Shown: positions 34,104 to 44,177 of the stretch, one piece after another
How the letters are laid out: every line of letters begins with the position of its first letter
How positions within the stretch are numbered: the stretch's first letter is position 1
Assembly: GCA_903896505.1 (NCBI GenBank)
Contig: CAITXU010000244.1
Span: 1 to 61,460, forward strand
Direction of reading: 5' to 3'
Length of the DNA stretch: 61,460 nucleotides
Source of the DNA: an uncultured Verrucomicrobiota bacterium
Lineage (GTDB): Bacteria; Verrucomicrobiota; Verrucomicrobiia; Limisphaerales; UBA9464
Position numbers and translations under genes: made by a program
Notes under the pieces: model-generated
What the model was told of the DNA's origin: nothing
The model's input: only the letters and a program-made list of their open reading frames with translations
Database searches by the model: none

Positions 34104-35386
34104 GGTTTGGTCCATATCTCCCGGGCGGCGTCCACCACCCACGATTTGATCAAGACATTCCTGCGGTCCTCCGGGATTCCCGCCATCAACGTTTCCAGCA
34201 GTGCGCGTTTTGCCTGCGCGCCCGAGCGGAGCGCATTCTGGGTGCCCTCGGGATCGGTGGACCACGCCTCATGAAGCGCTGCCACCTGGGATTTCCAGTC
34301 CACCACGGATTCCGTCAGTTGAATTTCCAATGATTCCGGTTGGCCGAATTGATGGACCAACTGCGAGGCAGCCGCAAACGTGGGGTCCGAATGGATTTGA
34401 TACTGCTGAAACCGCACCTCTCCCAGCAGGGAAAGGAGCTCGCGGTCGGTTTGGGCCTTGGATGGAACTGGGTCACCTTCGGACAGCAAATCGCGGTATC
34501 CCGACCATGGAACCGTGTTTTCCGCATCGGTCGACACCATGATTCGGCAGTACTCCCGAAGCTCAGGTCCCGTCAGATACAGGTCCTGCAATTCCTTGGG
34601 AAGGGAATCCATCACCCGGGGAATGGCATATGCCCTCAAAGCCACCTCCTGGCGCTCTGTCGCTGAGAGCAGGCTGCCCAACCGCGCCATGGCATTGTCC
34701 CGTTCGCGATGGATGGCCTCCACTTCCTCCGGTAGGAAGATAAGGCCCGTGCGCTCCCTCCAGTAGTTGTAACGGCGTTGAATCTCCTGGAACAAATCCC
34801 GCAACTGCTCCCGCTTGGGTGACGGCGGAAACCCGGTCACCATATCAATGATAAGGGATTCGGCCTGTTCAAATGCCTCCGAGCGTGAACACGGGAGTGC
34901 GGCCAGAAACCGGTCCTGTTCCTCGCGGAGTGCGGCGCGGGCCATCGCCTGTTTTCGGCGAAGTTTCTGGCGGTCCACTCCCACCGCCCAAAAATCTCCG
35001 GTGCCATTGACCCGACGAATGCATTGGGTAAACCAGCGGGCCGCCGCCGGTCGCAGCAAATCGCAGACAGTTTCGTCAGGACACCCCGCCTCGCGCAGGT
35101 TCGCCGCAAACACCGTCAAGTTCGTGCTCTCGATCCGGGACCACGGCGTGTCCAGTACCGCTGGTTGCGTGCCCGGCAGCACACGGTGGGGGCGGTGAAC
35201 GGATGCCCTTGCCAGTTCCTGGGCTGGCAACTGAACGACATCCGACTCCAGTGGAGATGGGTCCGTCGGTCTCGGGCGCAAAAGATACGCTGCGAGGAGC
35301 AGATTGAGCACCAGGCTGGCCACCCACCATTGGGTATGCGCCGCCTGGGATGGCGACGGCGGCTTCGTTGTGGAGGAGGCACCCAT
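34100..35386 (-). CDS. Membrane-anchored helical protein, paralogue 2
   Basis: This 428-aa protein has a membrane helix (QWWVASLVLNLLLAAYLL), a Pro-rich stretch and a helical domain with NLREAGCPDETVCDLL near residue 95. It is the upstream member of the tandem pair and is coupled to paralogue 1 by ATGA. The pair probably arose by duplication. The frame extends to 35428; the ATG at 35386 gives a natural short cytoplasmic tail. No function is recognised. The WxxI/L..(S/D)..(N)LR..GCP motif could bind something at the membrane surface. The divergent DsbA-like gene is 112 bp away. Confidence 0.75.
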   Translation of the reverse strand: MGASSTTKPPSPSQAAHTQWWVASLVLNLLLAAYLLRPRPTDPSPLESDVVQLPAQELARASVHRPHRVLPGTQPAVLDTPWSRIESTNLTVFAANLREAGCPDETVCDLLRPAAARWFTQCIRRVNGTGDFWAVGVDRQKLRRKQAMARAALREEQDRFLAALPCSRSEAFEQAESLIIDMVTGFPPSPKREQLRDLFQEIQRRYNYWRERTGLIFLPEEVEAIHRERDNAMARLGSLLSATERQEVALRAYAIPRVMDSLPKELQDLYLTGPELREYCRIMVSTDAENTVPWSGYRDLLSEGDPVPSKAQTDRELLSLLGEVRFQQYQIHSDPTFAAASQLVHQFGQPESLEIQLTESVVDWKSQVAALHEAWSTDPEGTQNALRSGAQAKRALLETLMAGIPEDRRNVLIKSWVVDAAREIWTKP

Positions 35387-35497
35387 CGGCTTCCAAGAGT
35401 GGATACGGATTGTTTTCCCCGAGGGCAATCCTGAGTTTCAACACCTGCGGTGGGCGATGAATTGACGAACCCTAGTCAATTGCCCTAGGTTTGCTTT

Positions 35498-36292
35498 GTG
35501 CTCCGTCATTTTTGTCGTTTGCTTTTCATCGCTTTGGTCCTGAGGTTCGTCGCACTTTCCAAGGACGAGGTGCCGACCACTTCTCCAGAGCCGACGCTGA
35601 AATCTCTGCAAGCAGAGGTCGAGCAACTCAAGGAGAGTCAACGTCAGCTCATCGAGCAAGTGGACGCTCTCCGGAAAGAATTGGCAGGGCGCCCGCCCAT
35701 AATCCCAGTGAAGCCCGGTGTTCCACCGCCTCCGATCATCACCCAGAGAATCCAAGGCGAACCATTTCGGGGAATGGAATCGGCACGCGTTGCCATCATC
35801 GAATATTCCGATTTCAACTGCTCCTTCTGCGCGAAGTACGCCACCAATATCTACCCGCTGCTGGAAAAGGAATTCATCCAGTCGGGAAAAGTGCGCTACC
35901 TCTTTCGTGATTTCCCCGATTCGTTGGACCCCGACAGTCTGGTCAAGGCCCAGGTGGCCCGCTGCCTCGTCCAACAGGGAAAATTTTGGGAGATGCATGA
36001 CCGGTTCTTCCGCGAAAGCCTGCCGGTCCTCGATCATCCGGAAGTCTTGGTCGACCATGCCCGGGCGTTGGGATTCGATCCGGTTCAGGTCAATGAATGT
36101 GTGAAGAGCGGACACTTTCTTTCAGCCATTGATCAAATTGCCAAGGCGGCCAAGCGATTTGGTGTGCATGGGACACCCTCGTTCTTGATCGGACGACTAA
36201 GCGATGACGGCAATGTCCTCTACGGAACCCGTTTGATTACAGGAGCGGAGACCTACGAGTCTTTGCAGACGGTGTTGAAGGAGTTCTTTTGA
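35498..36292 (+). CDS. Secreted DsbA-family thiol oxidoreductase
   Basis: This 264-aa protein starts at a GTG and has a signal peptide or anchor (CRLLFIALVLRFVAL), a short coiled coil (LKSLQAEVEQLKESQRQLIEQVDALRKEL) and a DsbA-like thioredoxin domain. The redox motif is Cys108-Ser-Phe-Cys111 in EYSDFNCSFCAKYA. RFGVHGTPSFLIG carries the conserved cis-Pro. It belongs with the DsbA/DSBA-like thioredoxin_4 proteins (Com1/BdbD type) that oxidise or isomerise disulfides outside the cytoplasm. The coiled coil suggests oligomers. No DsbB is nearby. Confidence 0.88.
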   Translation: MLRHFCRLLFIALVLRFVALSKDEVPTTSPEPTLKSLQAEVEQLKESQRQLIEQVDALRKELAGRPPIIPVKPGVPPPPIITQRIQGEPFRGMESARVAIIEYSDFNCSFCAKYATNIYPLLEKEFIQSGKVRYLFRDFPDSLDPDSLVKAQVARCLVQQGKFWEMHDRFFRESLPVLDHPEVLVDHARALGFDPVQVNECVKSGHFLSAIDQIAKAAKRFGVHGTPSFLIGRLSDDGNVLYGTRLITGAETYESLQTVLKEFF

Positions 36293-36892
36293 CCGCAGGA
36301 CGAACGGTCGAGGTGGTGTTCAAGCGACGGTGGTCGAAATCGATATTGGGACTTGGAGGAGCGCGTCCCTCCGGACGCAAGCCCCTCCAAAGGAGGGACA
36401 TCCAACGGAGGGATGCGCTCCTGCAAGTCCCTAATTACTGCGGGGATCATCACCTTTCCCGTTCTCAAGGCAACATGGGGAAGGTTCCACCGGGCCTCTG
36501 GCGGTTCAAACCACACAGGTTCCGCAAAAGCGAAGCCAATAGGCCGTCCGCAGGATCGAGCGTCAGTCGGCGCAAACTTTACCCAACCGCAACCCGTCCA
36601 TGGACAGGTCGGCGAGGTGATGGTCCCTCGGACCGGCGACACCGGGAAGCGCAAGGACGGCCCTCTTCGACCGGAATGACGCCTCCCGATCGATCAGCGC
36701 CGTCTCACGAACGGCGACTACGAACTGCAGGCGATGGCCGACGTCGAGCCTGGGGTGGTCCGAGCTACAACCGCCACGCGATTCAGCTCCAACAATATCC
36801 GCCCAGACCCAGAGCTCTACGTGTGGGAGGCTGCTGTTTGGCAACCACCCAGCTTCGGACCATACTATTCTAAACAAACGTACCTCTTCCCG
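36293..36892. other. Gene-free region with long hairpin and repeat fragments
   Basis: About 600 bp. A long hairpin lies at 36348-36431. At 36532-36556 is one copy of AAGCCAATaGGCCGTCCGCA, which recurs at 58270-58289 and, inverted, near 50322-50347. Frames running through it are not credible genes, since the cupin starts at 36893. Confidence 0.55.
36348..36431. repeat. 84-bp long hairpin element
   Basis: The arms are 26 nt (36348-36373 and 36406-36431) with two mismatches; the outer part reads GGGACTTGGAGGAGCGCGTC on the left arm. A nested hairpin CCCTCC-AAA-GGAGGG sits in the loop. A partial copy of the left arm (GGGACTTTCAGGAGCGCGTC) lies at 38233-38252. Confidence 0.75.
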
Positions 36893-37255
36893 ATGACTCC
36901 CTTCTCGCTCGCGGAAAAATTCTCCCTGATTCACGAACACTGGCGGCCCAAGGTGGTGGCCGAATTGAACGGGCAGGAACTCAAGCTGGTGAAGTTCTCG
37001 GGTTGTTTCCCCTGGCATCACCATGAGACTGAGGACGAACTTTTTCTGGTCTGGCGCGGGGCGATGACCCTTGAGTTCAGGGACCGGAAGGTCCGGTTGG
37101 AGGCAGGTCAGGCCTGTGTCGTGCCGCGAGGTGTTGAGCATCGGACCCTGGCTGAGTCGGAAGCCGAGGTTCTCATCTTCGAGCCGGGTGCCACCCGAAA
37201 CACCGGCAATGTCGTCGACGACCAGTTTACCGCGCCGAATGGGGCAAGAATTTGA
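36893..37255 (+). CDS. Small cupin-domain protein
   Basis: In this 120-aa single-domain cupin, motif 1 is FPWHHHETEDELFLVWRG, with His-His-His and Glu as metal ligands. Motif 2 is AGQACVVPRGVEHRTLAES, with the last His. The frame is open further upstream, but the ATG at 36893 (MTPFSLAEKFSLIHEHWRPKVVAELNGQ) gives the normal length of this family. Small cupins of this kind may bind sugars or act as mannose-6-phosphate-isomerase-like or dioxygenase-like proteins; the reaction is not evident. The YaeQ-like gene starts 21 bp downstream, so the two are likely co-transcribed. Confidence 0.88.
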   Translation: MTPFSLAEKFSLIHEHWRPKVVAELNGQELKLVKFSGCFPWHHHETEDELFLVWRGAMTLEFRDRKVRLEAGQACVVPRGVEHRTLAESEAEVLIFEPGATRNTGNVVDDQFTAPNGARI

Positions 37256-37276
37256 TCCTGCCAGGCGATTTGCCAA

Positions 37277-37891
37277 ATGCTTCGTTCTTTTCCTGAAGCT
37301 GTTCCGACACCAGACTCAAAAGGCGTGGCCGGAAAATTCAATTTTCAATTCACCAGTGACGACCGTCTCCGACCGTTGCCGCACAAATTGCTGCTGGCAC
37401 TGGGACAGAACGAGTCGGTTCGACATATTGCCCTGAAGCTGTTGGCCTATCTCCTCTTCTATCGCGACCGCCTTCAGGTGGAGACCGAGGTCCCGGATGA
37501 GGGGATTCCCTTTGTTCCTGACCTGGTCGAACTGGGCTATGACCTTCGACCGCGGCTCTGGATCGAATGCGGTGATTGTGGCACGGGCAAGCTCCACAAA
37601 TTGACGACCAAATGTTCTGAAACGGAGATTTGGTGCCTGAAGCGGTCCCTCTCCGAAGCCGATGGCCTTCTGCGCAACCTGACCAAGGATGAAGTGCGGC
37701 GTGGACGCATCGGTGTGATCGCATTTGAAACCGACTTCTTCGAGGACCTCTGCCGAACCATTCAGGAGCGGAATCAACTCCATTGGTATCGCGGTGGTTT
37801 CGCGGGCGAAAACGGCCTTGAAGCTCCGGGGATGCAGTTCGAGTTGAATGAACTTTGGTTTGAGAGTTCGTTTCGGGTCCAAAAGCATTGA
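37277..37891 (+). CDS. YaeQ-like protein
   Basis: The 204-aa product resembles YaeQ proteins, which have a PD-(D/E)XK nuclease-like fold. The relevant region is ESVRHIALKLLAYLLFYRDRLQVETEV, then FVPDLVELGYDLRPRLWIECGDCGTGKLHKLTTKCSETEIWCLKRS. This fits the YaeQ layout of (K)LLAFxL, then E/D-L-W-I-E-x-G, then K. Residues Asp, Glu and Lys (PDLVEL, WIECG, KLHKL) could be the nuclease-like triad. YaeQ is a compact protein of unknown biochemical role, linked by older work to haemolysin regulation. It probably shares an operon with the cupin gene. Confidence 0.6.
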   Translation: MLRSFPEAVPTPDSKGVAGKFNFQFTSDDRLRPLPHKLLLALGQNESVRHIALKLLAYLLFYRDRLQVETEVPDEGIPFVPDLVELGYDLRPRLWIECGDCGTGKLHKLTTKCSETEIWCLKRSLSEADGLLRNLTKDEVRRGRIGVIAFETDFFEDLCRTIQERNQLHWYRGGFAGENGLEAPGMQFELNELWFESSFRVQKH

Positions 37892-38391
37892 TTCAGGATC
37901 GTCCACAGATGGCCGCAGATTTTCGCTGATGACGACGAATCAATCGCAAGAGAGAATCATAGGGAGCAGAGAACGTCGTCTTTCTAATCCGCTCTCGTCC
38001 CCCCTCTGGTACCGGGCCGGAGGAGGTTCAATTCGCTCCTCCCGGGAACGCGGACGTCTCGTCCGCTCGAGCAGCGCCCGCTCAACAATGACAACCGATT
38101 CAAGTGTGGCTGCGGAGGAAGACAAACGACCAATTTCTCAGGCATTCCCAAAATTCTCCTTCATCTGCGAAAATCTGTTCATCTGCGGACAATTCTTCTT
38201 CTGGGAAATCCCGAGGGCTCCGTGCGAGATCAGGGACTTTCAGGAGCGCGTCCGGACATCCCTTCCCCTCCCCATACATCTTCGCGCCTTCGCGTCTTCG
38301 CGTGAGTCCAATGCGATCAATTTCACGCGAAGCCGCGACGACGCGAAAAGAGAGTCTATTAATTTACACTCCTTAGGCGAAATAGCGATAA
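37892..38391. other. Gene-free region with palindromes
   Basis: About 500 bp. GCGGACG-TCT-CGTCCGC (38050-38066) is a perfect hairpin. 38233-38252 repeats the left arm of the 36348 hairpin. TTCGCGCCTTCGCGTCTTCGCG (about 38280-38301) is a simple iterated repeat. No gene is credible here. Confidence 0.55.
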
Positions 38392-41390
38392 TTACCTTCT
38401 AATGAACATTTCCTTCTCATCACCTGCGGCGGTCTCTGTGATCGCACCCCCTGGCCATCGAACCTGTACCGCTTCCGGAAGGCGCACTGTTCCCAGGACT
38501 TGAACCGTGTCATCCTGTGAACCGCAGCCGGAGCCTCCGTGGATTTCCCGGGCGGGCCCCCATTGACCACCGCTTTTCAGACGGATGACCGCACCCACGC
38601 CACCTGGATTTCCCGGCGGTCCGGAAAGGCGGACCCTTAAACCCGGTCGGGCGGTTTGATTGTGGAGCAGGCGCGTTTCGGCTCCGTTTTGGGTGACCAC
38701 CAGGTCGACCCGCCCATCGGCGTCGTAGTCTGCCGCAGCGGCGCCGCGTTGATCCCCATAGATCAGAATGCCGGTTTTTGACCCATCCACCGTTTGGAAT
38801 TGCCCCCTGCCATCGCCCTGGAGCATGAGACCGCGTCCGGCATCCAGGCGGGGCACTTCCGGTTGGTTGTGGGCGAAATTCTGACTCAGGAAAATGTCCT
38901 CATGGCCATCACCATCGAAGTCGGCCACCACCGGGGTGAAGGCGGCGGACCATTGGGCCTCCTGCGGCAGCGGGGATGCTTCAAAATGATTGCCGCGATT
39001 CAAAAAGACCATCGAAGCCAAGGTCCGGGCCTCCACTTTCCCGGAGCGGGACAGATAAGGCCGACCAGACTTGTTACCTCACGCACCAGGACGCCGTCCC
39101 ATGGAGCATTGGTCCATCGCTGAAAACCACCGTGCCGGTCATTGTGAAAGACGCCAATACGAGAACCCTTGGCACCACCCACGACCAAATCCGGCCAATG
39201 GTCACCGTCGAGGTCAACCCACGCGACCGGTGGCCCGAATTGGCTCAGCTTTTTGGGCAACAGGGGTTGGCGCGAAAAATCATCAAAGGCCTGCTGCGCC
39301 GCCACATGATTCAGGTGAGCGCTGATATCCTCAAACCAGGGCAGCGGTGCGGGTGGAGCTGTAGGTCGGTTGGGCTCGGCGGCACCCTCTTCGGATATTT
39401 CGTAAAGGCGGTTGGCCTCGACGCCGCCCACCACCGTCCGCCGACCTGAACGCCAGCGGACTTCCAGGGTCATGCCTGTGGTGTTCGTGCCGGTGGCAAA
39501 CACCAGTTCGGGATCGGAGCCCGACATGTAGCGTCCTCCGGAAACCACCTCCTGATGCTGTCGGGCAACGGCACCTCCGATGAAGGCAACCTCGGCCCCG
39601 ATCCCCTGCATATTGGGGGACAAACCCTTCAACCGGACGGCAATCCGCTCGGCGGACGATTCATTCCGATAGATGGCAAACGGACTACCGAGGTTGTTGA
39701 CAGCGAGATCCAGGTCGCCATCCCCATCAAAGTCGGCGGCTGCCAGGGCGTGATGGACACCGGGCATGTCGGTCCCCCATTGGGTGGTGACGTCATCGAA
39801 GCGGTATCCACCGAGGTTATGAAAGGCGGAAATGGGAGCATCCAGTTTCGGGTAAAGTCGTGCGTTGGCCACCTTCTGTCGGATGAAGGCTTCACGCCGG
39901 GCAGCCGGGTCCGACGGGCGTTCGCGCTGACTTGGCGAATCCCGCATGGCGTCATTGGCATCCAAATCATGCACATCCCGATAGTGTCCGGACGTCACCA
40001 AAATGTCCGGATAACCATCCAGGTCGACGTCGAGGAATTGCGGGCACCAGGCTCAATCGGATGCAGCGAGTCCGGCATAATTGGCAAGTTCAGAAAACGT
40101 TCCATCGCCTCGTGCCACATGGAGCGTATTCCGCGTCAGCTGAGGACGGTTACGATAGGCCCCCACCGGTAGCATCACCGGATCCTGGGTCAGCATTTCT
40201 CGATGCCGTACAGCGGGGTCCCGGGCGAGCATTTCCGTGACAAAAAAATCGTAATGCCCGCTCTGGTTCAGATCGGCAAAATCAATGCCCATCGAGTGGG
40301 AACAGGAATTTCGCACGGCCAAATAATCGACGGCCCGAAAATGTCCGCGTCCGTCATTGATCCAGATGCGGTCCGGTGTCCAATAGTCGTTGCAGACGTA
40401 CAGGTCAGGATACCCATCCCCATTGATGTCACGAAAACTGGCCGTCAAACCCCAGTCCAACGGCGGACTGCCATAGGGTTGTCCCACGTCATTGACAAAG
40501 ACCCCATTGGTCCATGGAACAGTTGAGAAGTGACCCTGACCGTCATTCAAATAAAGGAAACTGGGGTCGCCATATTCGAGGACATGATTATTGATCACCA
40601 CAAGTCGTCCTTGCAGCTCGGGCGGGACCACCAGCCGACCTTTGTTCATCTTCAAGTCTACTTCACCTCGGTCCCGGATATCGTCGGTTCGATAATTAAC
40701 GACATAAATGTCGAGGGTACCGTTTCCATCAACATCGGCCATGGTGATGGAAGTCGCACCATAGGGAGTGGCGAGTCCGCAAGCAGGAGTCTGGTCAAAG
40801 AAATGTCCTTTGCCATTGTTGATGAAACAACGAACACCCTGTCCGGTCACTGCCACCAGCAGGTCCAGAAATCCGTCTCCATTCACATCGGCAAAATTGG
40901 CACCCCGGCAATAGAGGTTGGTCAATTGGATGCCTGACTCACGGGTCACATCCTGGAACCTCAGTCCTCCAAGATTTCGGTACAACACATTCCGCCCTTG
41001 CAGTCCACAAATGAACAAGTCCGGGAGGCCATCCCCATCGAAATCACCGGCTGCCGTGCCAGAACCGTTGGGCAGGACCCGGTTGGCTTCAGCCTCCCAT
41101 TCGCCCAAGGTGTTGGTGAAATAAATGCCGGTGGAGTCTTGAGGCAATAAGGTAAATCCGGTCCGTCCAATTTTGGGAACAGGTAGCGGACGCGAGCGGC
41201 AATGGGGTCCGGTTTGCCAATCGTCTGCTGATACCCACCGACCACCCATCAGCAGGGCGGCGAGCAGCAAAAAGACAGGCACCCATCGGGAACAATATCT
41301 ATTCCAGAGAATGGGACATGGCCAAGCCACAGGCTGTTGACGGACGGAGTGCGTTCGATGATTAGCCAAAATCAGAAGCCTTGCTGTCAA
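38392..41390 (-). pseudogene. FG-GAP/VCBS-ASPIC (UnbV) secreted protein, broken twice
   Basis: Three frames make one protein. 40053-41390 carries a signal-like N-terminus and FG-GAP/VCBS repeats (AAGDFDGDGLPDLFICG, ADVNGDGFLDLLVAV). It stops at an in-frame TGA (40053-40055) in the segment ANYAGLAASD-stop-AWCPQFLDVDLDGYPD. Family members usually have ASDWSW or similar here, so TGA replaces a Trp codon. The second part reads on in the same frame to about 39040, where a frameshift separates VREVTSLVGL from VEARTLASMVFLNRG. The last part (38392-39036) has the ASPIC/UnbV domain (GVGAVIRLKSGGQWGPAREIHGGSGCGSQ). It was probably a surface adhesin or glycan-associated protein. Decay or assembly error are both possible. 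Confidence 0.8.
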
Positions 41391-41446
41391 ATGATTTTGT
41401 GGAAGCGTTGATTAACATCGAGATCGACATTAACAGTCTCTTTCGA

Positions 41447-41498
41447 AACAAAAAGCCCGGTGGCCCGCCGACACACAGACTTACGGCGCGCCACCGGG
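41447..41498 (-). terminator. Strong intrinsic terminator on the minus strand
   Basis: The minus strand reads CCCGGTGGCGCGCCG, a 13-nt loop, CGGCGGGCCACCGGG, then CTTTTTGTTT. Arms are 15 bp with one mismatch, followed directly by a T-tract. It lies upstream of the pseudogene start at 41390, not behind any minus-strand gene. Confidence 0.8.
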
Positions 41499-41556
41499 TG
41501 ACCGCCCCAAGGCGGTCAAAAGGGGTTGGTTGAGTCGAACAGTCGAATGACCCAAC
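41447..41556 (-). ncRNA. Candidate small RNA with three hairpins and terminator
   Basis: Going along the minus strand from 41556: a first stem GTTGGGTC/GACTCAAC (one G-U pair; 41529-41536 with 41549-41556), a second perfect stem GACCGCC-TTGG-GGCGGTC (41500-41517), and the terminator stem (41456-41498) with its T-tract. No open frame uses this strand. Three closely packed stems ending in a terminator fit a small RNA of roughly 110-150 nt, or a leader of the pseudogene that was attenuated. No known RNA family was recognised. The 5' end is unknown. Confidence 0.4.
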
Positions 41557-41975
41557 ACGTTGAATAACGGGATGACCAGAGTTTAGATGAGTTGTTGGGA
41601 AAACGCCAGACATTTTTTTCAATTTTCGACTCCCCATCAACCACCCACTTCGACGTAGCGCAGGCATTCGTGCCTTCCAAACAACAGCTTTTGACCTCAA
41701 CCGTTGATTCGTTTGCAACCTAATGAATCACAGTCACATCGGTAGGGCGAGGCTCCTGTCGAGCCGCGGCGGTCCGTACCACCTCCGCATCGCAAGTTAT
41801 ACCCGGCCTGACCCCGGAGTGCCACCGGTGGGATGCTGCCGTTCCGCAGACCTCCAGGTCTGCCAGGCTCATCCCCGTTGCCATGGCTGCGAGACTGACC
41901 GACGGCCCGGCGGGTCTGTAAACCTGCGCGACATCTTATTGCCGTCGTCTGGTGACGTCGCCAAGATGGAGCCCC
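41557..41975. other. Gene-free region carrying repeat copy A
   Basis: About 420 bp before the GH144-like gene. 41661-41848 is copy A of the 188-bp repeat, including a GGTAGGGCGAGGCTCC unit at 41741-41775. GCAGACCT-CC-AGGTCTGC at 41847-41864 is another 18-bp palindrome of the 31.6-kb family. GGAG a few bases before the GTG at 41976 is a likely ribosome binding site. Confidence 0.6.
41661..41848 (+). repeat. 188-bp direct repeat, copy A
   Basis: This aligns without gaps to 57964-58151 with 14 mismatches counted by eye (about 93% identity). It includes GTTTGCAACCTAATGAATCA and the GGTAGGGCGAGGCTCC hairpin. It lies upstream of the GH144-like gene; the other copy lies between the GYF-RDD and LysM genes. 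Confidence 0.85.
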
Positions 41976-44177
41976 GTGAAGCTCCAATCCTTGTTGTTGG
42001 TTTTCATAATGTCCATCGCTCATGCCGAATCGGTCTACGACCGTCGGGTGGTCTTTGACAACGGCGGCGAACCATCCCGCTACTTCAACAGCGAGGCTTC
42101 CTCAGTTTCACCGAGCGAGTTGGAGGCCATCCAGGGACGCCTGCCCACCGATCACCAGCATTCGCGGACTCCGCCGGATGGTCTGCGGTTGCACTGGACT
42201 TCGCGCAGTGGGGGTGACTGGCGGGCGGTGGTGAAAGTGGCCGCCCGGTATGGCCGCCGTTTCGAGTTCGACGGCAATGCCGTCTCGCTCTGGGCCTATT
42301 CGCCCGAGGGCCTGGATTCAGACGCCTCCCCCTTGGTCGCCCTCGAATCATCCAACGGCGCAGCCACAACTTCGGTCCGGTTGCTCAAGCCCGGCCAGAA
42401 ACTGGCCCCGGCGGTCTGGACACGCCTTGTCCTGCCCGTGACCGGTTTCACCAATCTCTTCGGCATGACTGATGTGGAACGCTTCACTCTCCAGAAACTC
42501 AGCGGCGTGGCCTGGATGCAGGGCTTGGATGATGGTCGGGAGCACCACCTGTTCCTCGACGATATCGAAACCATCGACGTGCCGACGAATGCTCCCGTGG
42601 TTCGGGAGACGCCGTTCCCATCCGCCCCCACTGGGCTCTCAGCTCACGGATACGAACAGCACGTGGACCTTCAATGGTTGGCACCGTCCAATTCCATAAT
42701 CCTCCGTTACACGATCCATCGATCCTACGATGGAACAAACTTTTCTGCCGTGGGCATCCAAAACGGTGGATTGAATCGCTATGTGGATTTCCCAGGGGTG
42801 CCACCGCGTTCGGTTTCGTACCGCGTCACTGCGGAGTCCATGGATGGAATCGTATCGCCGGACTCTCCCGTAGTGACCACTTCCACCCGTCCATTCAACG
42901 ATGAGGAACTCCTCGACATGGTCGAAAACGGGTGCTTCCGCTATTACTGGGAGGCGGGCCATCCCCAGGCCGGCATGGCCATCGAAATCCTTCCGGGAGA
43001 TGACAACCTGGTAGCCGTGGGTTCCTCGGGCTTTGGCATCATGGCCATGATCGCCGGGACTGAGCGCGGATTCATCAGCAGAAGCCAATTCACCGAACGG
43101 ATGCTGAAGATCGTCCGATTCCTGTCCAGCGCCGACCGGTTTCACGGAGTCTGGCCTCACTTCCTCGATGGTCGGACCGGCAAAACTTTGGCCTATTTTG
43201 GCCCGTTCGATGATGGCGGCGATCTGGTGGAAACCGCATTCCTGATTGAGGGCCTGCTGACGGCCCGCCAATACCTGAATGGGGACACCCCGGACGAGCG
43301 CGAGGTTCGACAAGTCATCACCTCCCTGTGGGAAAGCGTTGAGTGGGATTGGTACCGGAAGTCGCCGACCAGTGATTTTCTTTACTGGCATTGGTCGCCC
43401 GATCACGCCTGGTACATCAGCCATCCGCTGGTGGGCTGGAATGAAACCATGATCGTCTATTTACTGGCCATTGCGTCACCCACACATCCGGTTCCCGCAT
43501 CCCTCTTCCATACCGGATTCGCCGGTCAATCAGACCTCGCGGTCCGTTACCGTCAGGGTTGGGGGCGGACCACCGATGGCGATCACTACACCAACGGCCA
43601 TCGGTACATGGATATTCCCATTGATGTTGGCGTCGGCGTGGGGGGCGAGCTGTTCTTCACTCAATTCACCTTTCTGGGCTTTGACCCACGGGGTAAGCGG
43701 GACCGCTACGCCAACTACTTTGTCAACAATGCCAATCTGGCGCGACTCAACCAGACCTATTGCATCGCGAATCCCCGACATTGGGCGGGTTACGGGGCGG
43801 ATTGTTGGGGCCTCTCTGCCGGAATCCATTCCGGCGGAGGCAAGCCGATTCCCCGGGATGACAATGGCACCATCAACGTGGCAGCCGCGCTGGGCTCATT
43901 CCCGTACACCCCGAAGGCCTCGATGGCGGCCCTCAAACATTTTTACCGTGATCTGGGCAGCAAAATTTGGGGCATCTACGGCTTCCACGATGGATTTAAT
44001 GCCTCCGATGGCTGGTATGAGGAAGTGTACATGGGGCTAAATCAGGCACCCACCGTGGCCATGATTGAAAACCACCGCAGCGGGTTGTTGTGGAAACTGT
44101 TCATGCGGAATCCAGAGATTCAACCAATGCTTGATGCCCTGGGTTTCCATCCGGACCCGGACGGAAGTGGGCCCTAG
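41976..44177 (+). CDS. Secreted GH144-like (glycoamylase-fold) enzyme with CBM-like and FN3 domains
   Basis: This 733-aa protein starts at a GTG with signal peptide [16 protein letters not shown]; a GGAG precedes it. Residues about 25-205 look like a galactose-binding beta-sandwich ([39 protein letters not shown]). An FN3 domain follows (218-305). The C-terminal 400 residues are a glycoamylase-type (alpha/alpha)6 domain, PF10091, as in GH144 endo-beta-1,2-glucanases: [97 protein letters not shown], [16 protein letters not shown] and IYGFHDGFN. Substrate specificity is inferred from family only. Its TAG stop lies in the CTAG flanking the MITE. Confidence 0.85.
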   Translation: MKLQSLLLVFIMSIAHAESVYDRRVVFDNGGEPSRYFNSEASSVSPSELEAIQGRLPTDHQHSRTPPDGLRLHWTSRSGGDWRAVVKVAARYGRRFEFDGNAVSLWAYSPEGLDSDASPLVALESSNGAATTSVRLLKPGQKLAPAVWTRLVLPVTGFTNLFGMTDVERFTLQKLSGVAWMQGLDDGREHHLFLDDIETIDVPTNAPVVRETPFPSAPTGLSAHGYEQHVDLQWLAPSNSIILRYTIHRSYDGTNFSAVGIQNGGLNRYVDFPGVPPRSVSYRVTAESMDGIVSPDSPVVTTSTRPFNDEELLDMVENGCFRYYWEAGHPQAGMAIEILPGDDNLVAVGSSGFGIMAMIAGTERGFISRSQFTERMLKIVRFLSSADRFHGVWPHFLDGRTGKTLAYFGPFDDGGDLVETAFLIEGLLTARQYLNGDTPDEREVRQVITSLWESVEWDWYRKSPTSDFLYWHWSPDHAWYISHPLVGWNETMIVYLLAIASPTHPVPASLFHTGFAGQSDLAVRYRQGWGRTTDGDHYTNGHRYMDIPIDVGVGVGGELFFTQFTFLGFDPRGKRDRYANYFVNNANLARLNQTYCIANPRHWAGYGADCWGLSAGIHSGGGKPIPRDDNGTINVAAALGSFPYTPKASMAALKHFYRDLGSKIWGIYGFHDGFNASDGWYEEVYMGLNQAPTVAMIENHRSGLLWKLFMRNPEIQPMLDALGFHPDPDGSGP

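Noticed and set aside
35471-35489. CCTAG-N9-CTAGG inverted repeat upstream of the DsbA-like gene
   Set aside because: Five-base arms are too short to separate from chance without other copies.
40053-40055. In-frame TGA read as selenocysteine
   Set aside because: Family members have Trp at this position, there is no redox context and no SECIS-like stem was seen; a nonsense change or sequencing error is simpler.
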